64,000 nt of DNA from positions 1 to 64,000 of the forward strand of contig NZ_CDBH01000027.1 of assembly GCF_000820305.1 (NCBI RefSeq). The letters run 5' to 3'. The translations under genes and the position numbers were made by a program. A model generated the notes under the pieces. It worked only from the letters and a program-made list of their open reading frames with translations. It was not told where the DNA came from and ran no database searches. Of this stretch, positions 48,336 through 58,505 are shown piece after piece (the first letter of the stretch is position 1; each line of letters begins with the position of its first letter). This DNA is from Aeromonas dhakensis. GTDB lineage: Bacteria > Pseudomonadota > Gammaproteobacteria > Enterobacterales > Aeromonadaceae.

Positions 48336-48359
48336 AAAGGGAGCCGAAGCTCCCTTTTT
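48336..48359. terminator. Terminator after the isocitrate dehydrogenase gene
   Basis: AAAGGGAGC, loop CGAA, GCTCCCTTTTT. The stem has A and T runs on its two sides. On the minus strand it ends the dehydrogenase message. Confidence 0.8.
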
Positions 48360-48380
48360 AAATCAACAAGTTGGCACCAA

Positions 48381-49388
48381 TTACAAACGTTCGATGATGG
48401 ATTGGGTGAACTCGCTGGTGGAGGCGCTGCCCCCCAGATCCCGGGTCACCCGGTCGCCGGATTCGATGGTTGCGCGCACCGCTTCGCGAATGCGCTCGGC
48501 CTTGTCCTGCATGCCCAGATACTCCAGCATCTGGATGGAGGCGAGGATCACCGAGGTGGGGTTGGCGATGTTCTTGCCAGCGATGTCCGGGGCAGAGCCG
48601 TGCACCGCTTCGAAGATGGCGGCACCATCACCGATGTTGGCGCCCGGTGCCATGCCGAGGCCGCCGACCAGACCGGCACACAGATCCGACAGGATGTCGC
48701 CGAACAGGTTGGTGGTGACCATGACGTCGAAGCGCTCCGGGTACATCACCAGATTCATGCAGGCGGCATCGACGATCATCTCTTCGCTCTGGATGTCCGG
48801 GTAGCGGCTGGCCACCTCACGGGCCACTTCCAGGAACAGACCGGAGGTGGACTTGAGGATGTTGGCCTTGTGGATGATGGTGACCTTTCTACGCCCTTCC
48901 TGACGGGCCAGCTCGAAGGCGAACTTGACGATGCGCTCGGCCCCTTCGCGGGTGATGATGCTCATCGCCTCCGCGCTCTGGTTGTCATCGCTGCGCTTCT
49001 GACCGGCACCCGAGTACATGCCTTCGGTGTTTTCACGCACCGTGATGATGTCGATGCTGTCGTAACGGCTGCGGGTGCCCTTGAAGGAGAGCACGGGACG
49101 TACGTTGGCGTAGAGGTTGAACTTCTTGCGCAGGGAGACGTTGATGGAGGTGAAACCGCCACCGACCGGGGTGGTGAGGGGGCCTTTCAGGGTGACCTTG
49201 TTCTTCTCAATCAGGTCGAGTGTGGCCTGGGGCAGCAGCTCGCCGTGTTTCTCCAGCGCCACCAGACCGGCGTCGGCGTATTCGTATTCGAAGTCACAAC
49301 CGGCGTGGGTCAGGATCTGGATGGCGGATTCGATGATGCTGGGGCCGATGCCGTCGCCCGGGATGACGGTAATTTTTCTTTTTGACAT
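48381..49388 (-). CDS. Isocitrate dehydrogenase, NAD-type (IMDH/IDH family)
   Basis: A 335-residue beta-decarboxylating dehydrogenase. The opening ITVIPGDGIGPSIIES, the substrate segment SINVSLRKKFNLYANVRPV, the loop ENTEGMYSG and the metal aspartates in NLFGDILSDL are clear. The segment GSAPDIAGKNIANPTS binds NAD-type cofactor. Size and sequence fit the short NAD-dependent isocitrate dehydrogenases rather than the long NADP enzyme of E. coli; homoisocitrate or tartrate dehydrogenase is the alternative. Confidence 0.85.
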   Translation of the reverse strand: MSKRKITVIPGDGIGPSIIESAIQILTHAGCDFEYEYADAGLVALEKHGELLPQATLDLIEKNKVTLKGPLTTPVGGGFTSINVSLRKKFNLYANVRPVLSFKGTRSRYDSIDIITVRENTEGMYSGAGQKRSDDNQSAEAMSIITREGAERIVKFAFELARQEGRRKVTIIHKANILKSTSGLFLEVAREVASRYPDIQSEEMIVDAACMNLVMYPERFDVMVTTNLFGDILSDLCAGLVGGLGMAPGANIGDGAAIFEAVHGSAPDIAGKNIANPTSVILASIQMLEYLGMQDKAERIREAVRATIESGDRVTRDLGGSASTSEFTQSIIERL

Positions 49389-49534
49389 GAGACGTATCCA
49401 CTTCTAGGGAACAGAGGGGGAGGATTCGGCGGTTTTATACCATTTCTCCACCTAACCCTCCATGTTTCTTTACATTCTATCTGTTTTTGTCAACAGCGAG
49501 AGTGAGTCCGGTCATGCTTGGCGAGATAGCGTCA

Positions 49535-50338
49535 TCAGGCATCCAGGGCGGGCGGATAACGGATCTCCCGCAGGTTGAAGCCAAGGGGGATGTCCCGCTG
49601 CAGCCGTACCAGCCGCTGGGCCAGCAGGGCCTCATCCTGGTGCTGGCGCAGCTTGAGCAAAGGCTTGGCGGCGTCCTCCTGCTGGCAGGCGGTCAGCATG
49701 GCAGCGAGATCGCCATATTGTTGCAGCAGCTGGGTGGCGGTCTTGGGGCCGATGCCGGGCACCCCCTTGATGTTGGAGCCACCGATGCCGGTCAGGGCCC
49801 AGAAGTCCACCAGCTGGGTCGGGGCTACGCCGTATTGCTGCTCGACGAAGGCGGCATCCAGCCAGCGCTTGTTGAAGTAGTCGCGGATCCGGATCTGCGG
49901 GCAGATGAGCTGGCAGAAGCCCTTGTCGGTGGAGATGATGGTGGCGCTGGCACCGTGCTGGGCAATGCCGCTGGCCAGGGTGGCGATGAGATCGTCCGCC
50001 TCGTCGGTCTGGGAGAGCAGGGCATCGACACCGCACTCCCAGAAGGCATCCTGCAGCTCGTTCAAGCCTTCGCGCAGCTCGGCCGGCATGGGGGTTCGTC
50101 CCTCCTTGTAGGCGGGATAGACCTCCTTGCGCCAGCTGTGCACCTCGCCATCGAACACCGCGATGACGTGGGTCGGCTCGCTGCCGGCCAGCAGCTTGCG
50201 GCAGGTATTGATGAGGTTGGCACGGGTGGCGATCAACGCCTGGGCCGGAGTCAGCGCCTGCTGAGCCTGCACCGCGTGCAGCCGGCGGATGAGGTTGAGG
50301 GCATCGATGATGAGCAGGTGTGGCCTTGGGTTTGACAT
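49535..50338 (-). CDS. xni: Flap endonuclease Xni (exonuclease IX)
   Basis: A 267-residue protein of the 5'-nuclease family. It has the N-terminal LLIIDALNLIRRLHAV, acid cluster regions VFDGEVHSWRKEVYPAYK and QTDEADDLIATLA, and the helix-three-turn-helix GVPGIGPKTATQLL. It resembles the small Xni protein of E. coli, not the polymerase I domain. ATG 50338 gives the family start. Confidence 0.93.
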   Translation of the reverse strand: MSNPRPHLLIIDALNLIRRLHAVQAQQALTPAQALIATRANLINTCRKLLAGSEPTHVIAVFDGEVHSWRKEVYPAYKEGRTPMPAELREGLNELQDAFWECGVDALLSQTDEADDLIATLASGIAQHGASATIISTDKGFCQLICPQIRIRDYFNKRWLDAAFVEQQYGVAPTQLVDFWALTGIGGSNIKGVPGIGPKTATQLLQQYGDLAAMLTACQQEDAAKPLLKLRQHQDEALLAQRLVRLQRDIPLGFNLREIRYPPALDA

Positions 50339-50423
50339 GGGGCACTCTTGGCAGTCGGAACGTCCCATTGTAACAAACCAGCGGGCTCAATGGGGGATTG
50401 ATGGCCGAAGGGCTGGCAGCAAT

Positions 50424-50447
50424 AAAAAAGGGGCGCCATGCGCCCCT
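50424..50447 (-). terminator. Terminator after ppnN
   Basis: Read on the minus strand, GGGGCGCATGGCGCCCC is followed by TTTTTT. It lies between ppnN and xni, so the two are separate transcripts at least in part. Confidence 0.75.
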
Positions 50448-50467
50448 CGTTTCATCTGTGCTGCCCG

Positions 50468-51823
50468 TCAGCGCACGATTTCGTAGCAGGGTACATACTG
50501 GCTGCCCGGTAGCTTCATACGCTGCTGTTTGACGAAGCTCTCCAGCAGCTTGTCCATCAGGTGCATCAGCTCCTTGTCGCCATGGATCTTGAACGGCCCC
50601 TTCTTCTCGATGGCGCGGATGCCCCCTTCCTTGACGTTGCCGGCGACGATGCCGGAGAAGGCACGGCGCAGGTTGGCCGCCAGCAGCTGGGGCGGCTGGT
50701 TGCGGTGCAGATCCAGGCTGGCCATGTTGGCGTGATCCGGCTCGAACGGCAGCTGGAACTCCGGCTCGATCTTGAGGGACCAGTTGAAGGAGTAGGCATC
50801 CCCTACCGATTTGCGGTATTCGCGGATCTTCGGCATCGCCTCCTTCATCACCCGGGCCACCTCGGGGGCATCGCCGATGATGATCCGGTAGAGGCTGGTG
50901 GCCGCCTCCCCCAGGGTCGCCTTGACGAAGTCATCGATGGCGCGGAAGTAGTCGGCACTCTCTTTCGGGCCGGTCAGCACGATGGGCATGGGTTGCCGCT
51001 CGTTGGCCGGGTGCATCATGATGCCGAGCAGGTAGAGCAGCTCCTCGGCGGTGCCGACCCCGCCCGGGAAGATGATGATGCCGTGGCCGAGGCGCACGAA
51101 GGCCTCCAGCCGCTTCTCGATGTCCGGCAGGATCACCAGCTCGTTGACGATGGGGTTGGGAGGCTCGGCGGCGATGATGGAGGGTTCGGTGAGGCCGATG
51201 TAACGGCCATTGCGCACCCGCTGCTTGGCGTGGCCGACGGCGGCCCCCTTCATCGGGCCCTCCATGGCGCCCGGGCCGCAGCCGGTACAGATGTTGAGCT
51301 CACGCAGTCCCAGCTCGCTGCCCACCGCACGGGTGTACTGGTACTCGATCTCGTTGATGGAGTGGCCGCCCCAGCAGACCACCAGGTTGGGGTCGGCGCC
51401 GGGCAGGATCGCCTTGGCGTTGCGCAGGATGGCGAACACCACGTTGGAGATGTGGGTGGAGCTGGTGAGGTTGACCAGCCGGTTCGACTCCAGCTGGGTC
51501 GACACATAGAGAATGTCGCGCAGCACGGAGAAGAGGTGTTCCTGAATGCCGCGAATGATCTCGCCATCGACGAAGGCGTGTTCGGGGGCGTTGAACAGCT
51601 CGAGCTTGACCCCGCGCTCGCGCCGGATCACATGAATATCAAAGGATTTGAAGCGCTCCAGTATCTCTTTGGAGCTGTCGGTATGGCTGCCGGAGTTGAG
51701 TACCGCCAGCGAGCAGTTGCGAAACAGTTGATAGATATCGCTGGAGGCGGTTTGCTTGAGGCGGTCCACCTCGAGCTGGGACAGCAAGTCCATGCTGCCG
51801 ACTGGATTGATGTGCGTAATCAT
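50468..51823 (-). CDS. ppnN: Pyrimidine/purine nucleotide 5'-monophosphate nucleosidase
   Basis: A 451-residue protein related to LOG/lysine-decarboxylase-like enzymes. The motif [16 protein letters not shown] holds the nucleotide-binding and catalytic residues. [20 protein letters not shown] matches E. coli PpnN (YgdH) and sets the start at ATG 51823. PpnN cleaves nucleoside monophosphates to base and ribose-5-phosphate and is stimulated by (p)ppGpp. Confidence 0.95.
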   Translation of the reverse strand: MITHINPVGSMDLLSQLEVDRLKQTASSDIYQLFRNCSLAVLNSGSHTDSSKEILERFKSFDIHVIRRERGVKLELFNAPEHAFVDGEIIRGIQEHLFSVLRDILYVSTQLESNRLVNLTSSTHISNVVFAILRNAKAILPGADPNLVVCWGGHSINEIEYQYTRAVGSELGLRELNICTGCGPGAMEGPMKGAAVGHAKQRVRNGRYIGLTEPSIIAAEPPNPIVNELVILPDIEKRLEAFVRLGHGIIIFPGGVGTAEELLYLLGIMMHPANERQPMPIVLTGPKESADYFRAIDDFVKATLGEAATSLYRIIIGDAPEVARVMKEAMPKIREYRKSVGDAYSFNWSLKIEPEFQLPFEPDHANMASLDLHRNQPPQLLAANLRRAFSGIVAGNVKEGGIRAIEKKGPFKIHGDKELMHLMDKLLESFVKQQRMKLPGSQYVPCYEIVR

Positions 51824-51973
51824 ATGTTCCCCTTTCACTCGCTTGTTATCGTTGTGCTTTTCCCTGGGGAGAAAACGGGATGCCCTGTGGCATCCCTTGA
51901 ATTTGATAGTAGTTGCAAGCGGTGGGGCAGGGGAATAGGGGAAAAGTGCGTTTGCTGCTTTTTTAGGCGCTCG

Positions 51974-53593
51974 TCATGCCAGATTCACCTGATCCCGACC
52001 CGAGTGCTTGGAGCTGTAAAGCGCCTTGTCGGCCCGCTCGAACGCATCCGTGGTGTGGTCCCCCTCCCTGAACAGGGTGGCGCCGATGGAGATGGTGATC
52101 TCGACCCTGGCATCCCGAAAGCGGAACGGAATGCTCTTGATGGTCTGGCGCAAGGTTTCCAGCGGTTTCTGATACTTGTCCGGGTTGATGTTGGGCAGCA
52201 ACACCACGAACTCCTCGCCGCCGAAGCGGGCGATGAAGTCGGTGTCGCGCAGGGCCCCCTGCAGCGCCTTGGCCACTACCTTCAACGCCTTGTCGCCGGC
52301 CATGTGGCCGTAGTTGTCGTTGATGTTCTTGAAGTGGTCGATGTCGATGATGGCCAGGCACAGCGGGGTGCCGTAGCGCAGCCAGCGCTTGTATTCGAGC
52401 TCGAGCCGCTCATCGAGGGCCGCCCGGTTGTGCACCTGGGTCAGGCTGTCGAGGAACAGCTTGTGTTTCTGGATGGTGAGCCGCTTCTTGTACTCGGCAG
52501 TCTCCTCCTTCATCAGTCGCAGCTTGGCCTCCATGGTGGAGAGCCGGGTCAGCAGGTGGCGCTCGCGGGCGGCCATGGCCTCTCTGTCCTGCAGCAGCAG
52601 GCTGATGGCGCCCATGTGGCCTGAGATGGCCTCCTTGAGGTCGCCCAGGGTGTCATGGCTGGCCAGGGTATGGTCGATGGCTTTGAGCTCCTGGTCGATG
52701 GCCTTGCGGGTATCCAGGGTGGCACTTTGCAGGGCCCGCCCCTCGTCGAGGGATTCGGTGAAGCTGAAGTGGACGGCCGAGAGGCTCTCGTTGAGGGTGC
52801 TGAGAAACGCCTGGGAGGCTTTGCGCTCCTCGCGGGTGCCCTCGATGATGAGCTCGATCACCTGCAGGCAGATCTCGGCCAGCAGGGGAGGGGTGATGCC
52901 ATTGAGCAGCTGGCGGCGAATGTCCGCCAGGCTCTCGCCCACCGCACCGGCAAAGTCGAGCTCGGTGATGAGCCGCTGCAGCTCATCAGCGATGTGGGCG
53001 TGGATCTTGACGTCAAAGGGGGCATCCGGCTCGGGGGCGGCCAGATCGGTGACCGTTTCGGGCTGGTTGCCTGGCGTCGAGCCCTGTGCCAGCAGGGGTT
53101 GGCTGGGCAACAGCTGGATCTTGATGGCCTGCTGGTAGAACTCCAGCAGTCGGATCACCTTCTTCTGGTGATCGCCGATGCCATAGCCATCCGGGCTCGC
53201 CAGAAACTCCTTGAGGGATTTGCGGGTATCTTCCGGGAAGCCCTTGATGGCCTTGAGTTGCTTGGAGCCGAGTTCGATGGCGGACTTGGTCAGGGAGATG
53301 GACTCTTCCAGCGCGTTGCCGTGCTGCTGCAGCAGCTTCTCGATGATGGCGAGATCGGCGTCGAGGGAGGAGAGCGGCGGGTTGCCGTCGAGTTTCTGCT
53401 TGAGCTTGGCGAGTTTGTTGTCCAGCTCCCGGTCGTGACCGCGGCAGGCCTGCATCAGCTTGGCGATGAACTGGATGCTGCGGGCGCGCTCGGTATCGGA
53501 GAAGGAGACAATGCCGTCCAACTCCAGCTGTTTTTGCTGAAGGGATTCCCTGAGTCTGGCCAGTTGTCCGGCTACGGCAGCGATATCATTCAT
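51974..53593 (-). CDS. Diguanylate cyclase (GGDEF)
   Basis: A 539-residue cytoplasmic protein. Residues ~1-370 are long helices and coiled coils. The last ~165 residues are a GGDEF domain with the active motif RFGGEEFVVLLP, preceded by DIDHFKNINDNYGHMAGDKAL. It should make c-di-GMP. No membrane helix or known sensor domain is seen, so control may be through the coiled-coil part. The neighbour on the same strand is a TPR protein with a degenerate GGDEF domain. Confidence 0.92.
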   Translation of the reverse strand: MNDIAAVAGQLARLRESLQQKQLELDGIVSFSDTERARSIQFIAKLMQACRGHDRELDNKLAKLKQKLDGNPPLSSLDADLAIIEKLLQQHGNALEESISLTKSAIELGSKQLKAIKGFPEDTRKSLKEFLASPDGYGIGDHQKKVIRLLEFYQQAIKIQLLPSQPLLAQGSTPGNQPETVTDLAAPEPDAPFDVKIHAHIADELQRLITELDFAGAVGESLADIRRQLLNGITPPLLAEICLQVIELIIEGTREERKASQAFLSTLNESLSAVHFSFTESLDEGRALQSATLDTRKAIDQELKAIDHTLASHDTLGDLKEAISGHMGAISLLLQDREAMAARERHLLTRLSTMEAKLRLMKEETAEYKKRLTIQKHKLFLDSLTQVHNRAALDERLELEYKRWLRYGTPLCLAIIDIDHFKNINDNYGHMAGDKALKVVAKALQGALRDTDFIARFGGEEFVVLLPNINPDKYQKPLETLRQTIKSIPFRFRDARVEITISIGATLFREGDHTTDAFERADKALYSSKHSGRDQVNLA

Positions 53594-53683
53594 TATTCAG
53601 GTCGCCCTGTTGTCATTATCGTTGTTGTGTTGGATAGCAACAGCGGTCGAACCCAGTTCCAGACCCAGTTGATTATCTATTCG

Positions 53684-55954
53684 TCACTGATCAACCGGCA
53701 CTCTCTTCCGTGAAAGTTGAAGCCAATTAACCCATTGCTTTTCATGAGAAGAATTTACTTTTACCAGTCCCTTGTCAATTGCCATCAAGCAGCATTGCCA
53801 CACATCCCCATTAAAAAATGCGGCCTGCTGGCAATCGATGGCAGCCAGCTCCAACCAGACGCTTTGCTGGGATTTTTCACTGAGCTGAATGGCTCCTGCC
53901 AGCGCCAGATAGCAGAGGTCGAACAGCCCGTGATGATCGAGGGCGGTGGCCGCCTTGGGCAGGAAGGGGTGGCTGACGATGCCGAGGCTGATGTGGCGAT
54001 CGAGCGGATGCTGGCAAGGGAACTCGGCCAGTGCGGCGAGCAGCTCGCGGGCCAGCCGGTGCAGATCCTCCACATGACGCTGGGGCACCACATAGAGCAG
54101 ATGGCCTTCGCGAAGGTCGTAGATGCGGCCATCCTGCGGGGTGAGGCCGTTGACGTAGGCACCGAAGGCCTGCTCTATCTCGCGGCTCACCTGATAGCCG
54201 TGCTGCTCCAGGCTGTTGACCAGGAAGGGGACCCGAAACAGCAGGTAGTGCAGCTTGTCGTCAAATTCGCTGCTGGGCAGCTCGCTCAGATACCAGCGCT
54301 CGGAGCGCTGCTGGCGCTTGGCCATCTCCCTCGGCCAGCGGCTCATCAGTCGCTGCCAGTTGGCCAGCCCGGTGCGCGGCTCGAGCAGCAGCGCCTCACC
54401 CAGCTGTTTGCCCTGCAGGCGGGCGACCCGCAACTTGAGCCAGAGGGTGAAGAAGAGGTAGATGAACAAGGTCAGCAGCAGGCCGGTTATCACGCTCGAC
54501 CAGAGGTAGCGATCCTGTTGATGCTTGCTGGTGCTCAGCTGCTGCTCCAGCTCCTTGATCTGCTGTTCACGCTCCACTTGGGCGTAGTTGTCGCGGATCG
54601 CCTCCTGCTCCAGATCGACCTGCTGCTGGCGGACCTGCTCGCTGCGCTGGTGGAAGTTTTTGTAGCTCTCCAGCGCCTGTTGCAGATAGCCCTTCTGCTC
54701 GTAGGCGGCCGAGAGCAGACGGAAGATCTCGAACTGGCGCTGGGTGTCGCCTATCTGGTTGGCCAGCGCCAGCGCGTTCTCCAGCTGCAGGATGGCGATG
54801 CCCGCCTCCTTCTGCTTGAGGTGCAGCTCGCCCAGCAGCAGCAGGGTGTCGATCAGCGGCTCCTTGTCATCCCCCAGCTCGTGGGACTGGCGGGCCGCGG
54901 TGAGGTAGTTGCGGGCCAGGGTCAGGTTGCCGGTTTCCAGATAGGTTTTGCCGATTTCGTACTTGAGGTTGGCGATGCGGGTGCGGTTGTTGCCCTCGTC
55001 CAGCAGGTCCAGGGCGTTGAAGAAGTAGACCAGCGCCATGTTCATCTCGCCCTGCTCCCGGTTGAGGCGGGCCAGAACGATGAGGGCGTCGCTCAGCAGG
55101 GAGGGATTGCCGAGGGCGTGGAAGTAGTTGGCTGCCTCATTGGCATATTGCAGCGCCTTCTGCGGCTCCTGCTCCTCTTCATAGAGGTTCACTATCTGGT
55201 TCGACAGCAGGCCGAGGAAGAGGGGATCCTGCAGGCCCCTGGCCTGCTGCTGGGCGTCGATGTAGTCGCCCAGCGAGAGCTGCGGCTGCTTGAGGGCGTG
55301 GTAGAGATCGCCGCTCACCGCGCTGACCCAGGCGCTGGCCAGCGGGTTCTTGGTCTGATCCGCCCAGCGGCGGGCTTCGGCCAGCTGGCGTTTGGCCTCG
55401 TCGAACTGGTGCGCCTCTATGCTGGCATTGGTGCGCAACAGCCGGCTGTAAACCTGCAGCTGGCTCTCTTTCAGGCTGGGGGTGCTGAGCAGGGTCTCCA
55501 GCTGACCGAGCAGGCCGCTGCTGGCACCGTGGGAGCGTTCCAGCAGGTTCTGGCTGCGGATCTTGAGGTAGAGGCCGTGGGCCTGCAGCTCCAGCTGCTG
55601 CTCCTTGGCCGCCATGGCGATGCCCTGATCGAGGGACTTCTGGGCGGCCTGGAACTGGCCCAGTTGCAGCAGGCACTCCCCCTTGAGCAGGTGGGCGCCG
55701 GTGGCCTGGGCGGCGGTGCCATAGCTCAACAGCGGCTCACGGTAGCCGTACTCCTGGCGATTGCTGATGATTTGCTTGGGATTATTGGCCGTGCGCGCAA
55801 GGAAGGCGGAGGTGATCTGCACGCATCTGGCAGGATCGGTCAGCACCAGGGTCTGGGCCTGTTGCAGATCGATGGACAACTGCTCCTTGGCCAGATCCAG
55901 ATCAGGAGCGGACAGGGAGGACATCATCATTGCCAGAAAAAACAGTTGATTCAT
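53684..55954 (-). CDS. TPR membrane protein with degenerate GGDEF domain
   Basis: A 756-residue protein: a short N-terminal signal or anchor (MNQLFFLAMMMSS), about ten TPR-like helical pairs in the periplasm (residues ~20-480), one membrane helix near residue 500 (SSVITGLLLTLFIYLFFTLW) and a C-terminal domain of ~230 residues. The last has GGDEF-like architecture (EPRTGLANWQRLMSRW at the start), but the active loop reads LREGHLLYVVP, without GG(D/E)EF. It probably does not make c-di-GMP and may signal by binding. It is 90 bases upstream of the active cyclase gene on the same strand. Confidence 0.8.
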   Translation of the reverse strand: MNQLFFLAMMMSSLSAPDLDLAKEQLSIDLQQAQTLVLTDPARCVQITSAFLARTANNPKQIISNRQEYGYREPLLSYGTAAQATGAHLLKGECLLQLGQFQAAQKSLDQGIAMAAKEQQLELQAHGLYLKIRSQNLLERSHGASSGLLGQLETLLSTPSLKESQLQVYSRLLRTNASIEAHQFDEAKRQLAEARRWADQTKNPLASAWVSAVSGDLYHALKQPQLSLGDYIDAQQQARGLQDPLFLGLLSNQIVNLYEEEQEPQKALQYANEAANYFHALGNPSLLSDALIVLARLNREQGEMNMALVYFFNALDLLDEGNNRTRIANLKYEIGKTYLETGNLTLARNYLTAARQSHELGDDKEPLIDTLLLLGELHLKQKEAGIAILQLENALALANQIGDTQRQFEIFRLLSAAYEQKGYLQQALESYKNFHQRSEQVRQQQVDLEQEAIRDNYAQVEREQQIKELEQQLSTSKHQQDRYLWSSVITGLLLTLFIYLFFTLWLKLRVARLQGKQLGEALLLEPRTGLANWQRLMSRWPREMAKRQQRSERWYLSELPSSEFDDKLHYLLFRVPFLVNSLEQHGYQVSREIEQAFGAYVNGLTPQDGRIYDLREGHLLYVVPQRHVEDLHRLARELLAALAEFPCQHPLDRHISLGIVSHPFLPKAATALDHHGLFDLCYLALAGAIQLSEKSQQSVWLELAAIDCQQAAFFNGDVWQCCLMAIDKGLVKVNSSHEKQWVNWLQLSRKRVPVDQ

Positions 55955-56091
55955 TGGATTAAGGGCAGCACGGGAGTGAGGGCATGTTATCCAAGCCCGC
56001 CCCCGTGCGTCCAGAGTTTACTGACAGATTGCGCGCCAGCCCCGTTATCCGGGCGCTGGCGGCGCAGAGCGGCGGGGGCAGGGCCTGCGGA

Positions 56092-56940
56092 TTATTGCCG
56101 GATCAGGCGCAGGTTGGCCGGCACAACTTCCCAGTCGCTGCGAAACGGGTTGATGTCCAGGCCGCCGCGGCGGGTGTAGCGGGCGTAGACGGTCAGCTGG
56201 CTCGGTGCGCAGAAGTGCTTGAGATCGGTGAAGATCCGCTCGATGCACTGCTCGTGGAACTCGTTGTGCTGGCGAAACGAGATGAGGTAGCGCAGCAGTT
56301 TTTCCCGGTCCAGCTGCGGGCCGCGATAGTGGATCACCACGGAGCCCCAGTCCGGCTGGCTGGTCACCAGGCAGTTGGACTTGAGCAGGTGGCTGTGCAG
56401 GGTCTCCTCCACCTCCAGGCTGCCGGCCGCGCCTTGCAGCAGGTCGGCATCGAACTCGTAGCGGTCCACCTCGATATCCTGCTCGTCGATGCACTCGCCC
56501 GGCAGGGCGGCAATGTGGTGTGGTGCCTGGGCCAGCGGAAACAGGGTGACGCTCACATCGCTGCCGGCACAGGCGCTCAAATCCTTGACCAGCATGGCCT
56601 GCACCGCTTCCAGCGAGTCGCAGCGGGTCTGGTTGAAGGAGTTGAGATAGAGCTTGAACGACTTGGATTCGATGAGGTTCGCGCTGGTGGCAGGCACCGA
56701 GACTTCGCCGACGGCGACCATGGGCTTGCCTTTGGCATTGAGCCAGGAGAGCTCGTACAGGGTCCAGACGTCGCAGCCCTGGAACGGCAGCTCGCCGCCA
56801 AGACCGAGGTCGTCGCGGTTCAGACTGCGGGGCACTGGCTGCAGCAGGGCCGGGGTGTACTGGCTGATGTAGGCCGATTGCTGGCCGAGACTCAGCCCCT
56901 GCAGGGCGCTGGCGCCGGCGTATCTATCTTGTTTGCTCAT
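56092..56940 (-). CDS. queF: NADPH-dependent 7-cyano-7-deazaguanine reductase
   Basis: A 282-residue QueF of the long (YqcD-like) type. The catalytic cysteine and aspartate lie in [14 protein letters not shown], and the substrate glutamate in [13 protein letters not shown] 56940 starts [10 protein letters not shown], the natural family start. It reduces preQ0 to preQ1 in queuosine synthesis. It is divergent from syd, as in E. coli. Confidence 0.95.
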   Translation of the reverse strand: MSKQDRYAGASALQGLSLGQQSAYISQYTPALLQPVPRSLNRDDLGLGGELPFQGCDVWTLYELSWLNAKGKPMVAVGEVSVPATSANLIESKSFKLYLNSFNQTRCDSLEAVQAMLVKDLSACAGSDVSVTLFPLAQAPHHIAALPGECIDEQDIEVDRYEFDADLLQGAAGSLEVEETLHSHLLKSNCLVTSQPDWGSVVIHYRGPQLDREKLLRYLISFRQHNEFHEQCIERIFTDLKHFCAPSQLTVYARYTRRGGLDINPFRSDWEVVPANLRLIRQ

Positions 56941-57098
56941 CTGTGTGACTCGAACGTTGAATGGGCGATGGCAGAGGCATGGGCCCCGCTTGGGGTGGCA
57001 AGGCGGGGAGTGCCGGCTGGCGATCCGCGCTTCACCTTGTCTGCTCATGGCTTTGATGGTGCAATAGCGGACTTTGGCAGCAATTGTGGGGAATTTCG

Positions 57099-57647
57099 AT
57101 GTCGGATCAAGTCTTGTCTGCCCTGGAACACTTTTTTTTGCGCTGGCAGCGCGACGGCGAGGCGAGGCGAGGGTTGCCCCTGTGCGAGTGGGAGGCGGAC
57201 TGGCGCTCCCCTTGCGAGCTGGATGAACCCAAGGAAGGCCGGGTCGCCTGGCGCCCGCATCGGCGCACCGAGCCCGCCGATTTCACGGCGATGAACGAGG
57301 CGCTCGAGCTGACCCTGCACCCGGCCGCGCAGGCCCTGTTTGGTGGCTGGTTCAGTCGCCCTGTGCCCTGTCTCTACAAGGGATTGCGGCTCGAGTTTGT
57401 GCTGCCCTGGAACGAGGCGGATCTCGACCTGCTCAAGGAGAACCTCATCGGCCACCTGCTGATGCTGCGCAAGTTGAAGCGCAGCCCCTCCCTGTTCATC
57501 GCCACCACCCGCAACGAGATGACGCTGGTATCGCTCGACAACGAGAGTGGTCAGGTGTGGCTGGAGTGGCTCGACTCGGGCCGCCGATTGGTGCTGGCGC
57601 CTTCTCTACCCGCGTTCCTCGAGCGGCTGGAGACCCTGCCGCAATAA
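57099..57647 (+). CDS. syd: SecY-interacting protein Syd
   Basis: A 182-residue soluble acidic protein starting at ATG 57099 ([20 protein letters not shown]). The signature [20 protein letters not shown] and [13 protein letters not shown] is conserved in Syd. It binds SecY and is thought to check faulty translocons. It is followed by a strong terminator. Confidence 0.93.
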   Translation: MSDQVLSALEHFFLRWQRDGEARRGLPLCEWEADWRSPCELDEPKEGRVAWRPHRRTEPADFTAMNEALELTLHPAAQALFGGWFSRPVPCLYKGLRLEFVLPWNEADLDLLKENLIGHLLMLRKLKRSPSLFIATTRNEMTLVSLDNESGQVWLEWLDSGRRLVLAPSLPAFLERLETLPQ

Positions 57648-57665
57648 GCGGCGTCAGCCACAATG

Positions 57666-57697
57666 AAAAACGCCTTGCCGACCGGCAAGGCGTTTTT
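57666..57697. terminator. Bidirectional terminator after syd
   Basis: AAAAACGCCTTGCCG, then AC, then CGGCAAGGCGTTTTT: 10-bp GC stem flanked by A5 and T5, between convergent genes. Confidence 0.9.
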
Positions 57698-57716
57698 GTT
57701 TGGTTCACCGCCGGGC

Positions 57717-58502
57717 TCAGTTCTTGAAATCCCAGGAGAGGTTGGCGACCAGCCGGCAGGGATCGCACTTGAAGTCGAAGATCTCGTGCAAGGGCTCGGC
57801 CAGCGCCCACTCGCCGCCGCAGCCCGGACAGGGGCGAGCCTTCTCCTCGGCCGCACTGCGGCCACCCACCCGGTATAGGTAGTAGTAGGTGGGGATGCCG
57901 GTCAGGGCTTCCAGCCGCTTGCCGAGATCGCTGCCACGGCGATGGAGCCGGCTGCCCACCTCACCGATTTCGTGCAGCGCCGCATGTTCGGCGATGGAGC
58001 CGTTCATCTGCAGCTGATCGCACGCCTCCCAATCCTCCTGCCACTTGATGATCTGCTTGTGGTCGCCGTTGGCGACGGCCGGCAGCCGATAGAGCGGGAT
58101 GGGGGCGAAGTGATCGCCGCAGCGCAGCGGCGAGCAGGTGTGCAGGAAGCTGGTATAGAGCAGCATCCAGCTGGGGCGCTCGCCATCATGGCCGCAAGGG
58201 TCGGTGCTGTCGGAGAGCAAGTCCGCCCCCTGCAGGTGGAGTTTGGGGGCGAGCAGCCCGGCCTGGTGCAGGCCCTGTTCCGCCAGCTTGACCTGCTCGC
58301 TCTGGTTGTCGGGGTGCAGGCTGTCCTGCTCCGGGCAGACCACCCGGCTGACGAAGTAGCCCTCGTGCATGCTGGTGGGAAACTCCCGGCCGAGGATCTG
58401 GCCCTGATAGCGCAGCATGTCGAGGTAGTTGACGATGGCCCGCTCGGCCTCGCCCAGCGAGGTGTCGCGATAGCACTCAAAGCAGAGTTCGAGGATGTAC
58501 AT
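57717..58502 (-). CDS. DUF2310 zinc-ribbon protein
   Basis: A 261-residue protein starting MYILELCFECYRDTSLGEAE. The C terminus has a zinc-ribbon: CPGCGG and FKCDPCRL supply four cysteines. The size and the pattern WMLLYTSFLHTCSPLRCG fit the Zn-ribbon-containing DUF2310 group. Function unknown. It is three bases after the small gene at 58506, so they are probably co-transcribed. Confidence 0.85.
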   Translation of the reverse strand: MYILELCFECYRDTSLGEAERAIVNYLDMLRYQGQILGREFPTSMHEGYFVSRVVCPEQDSLHPDNQSEQVKLAEQGLHQAGLLAPKLHLQGADLLSDSTDPCGHDGERPSWMLLYTSFLHTCSPLRCGDHFAPIPLYRLPAVANGDHKQIIKWQEDWEACDQLQMNGSIAEHAALHEIGEVGSRLHRRGSDLGKRLEALTGIPTYYYLYRVGGRSAAEEKARPCPGCGGEWALAEPLHEIFDFKCDPCRLVANLSWDFKN

Positions 58503-58505
58503 GGT

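Noticed and set aside
53684-54300. C-terminal domain of the TPR protein as an active diguanylate cyclase
   Set aside because: The GG(D/E)EF loop is replaced by REGHLLY and the metal-binding aspartate region is not recognisable.
53717-56179. Long open frame (820 codons) on the plus strand
   Set aside because: It is antisense to the TPR/GGDEF-like gene, and its translation is a repetitive Gln/Leu/Gly-rich shadow without domains.
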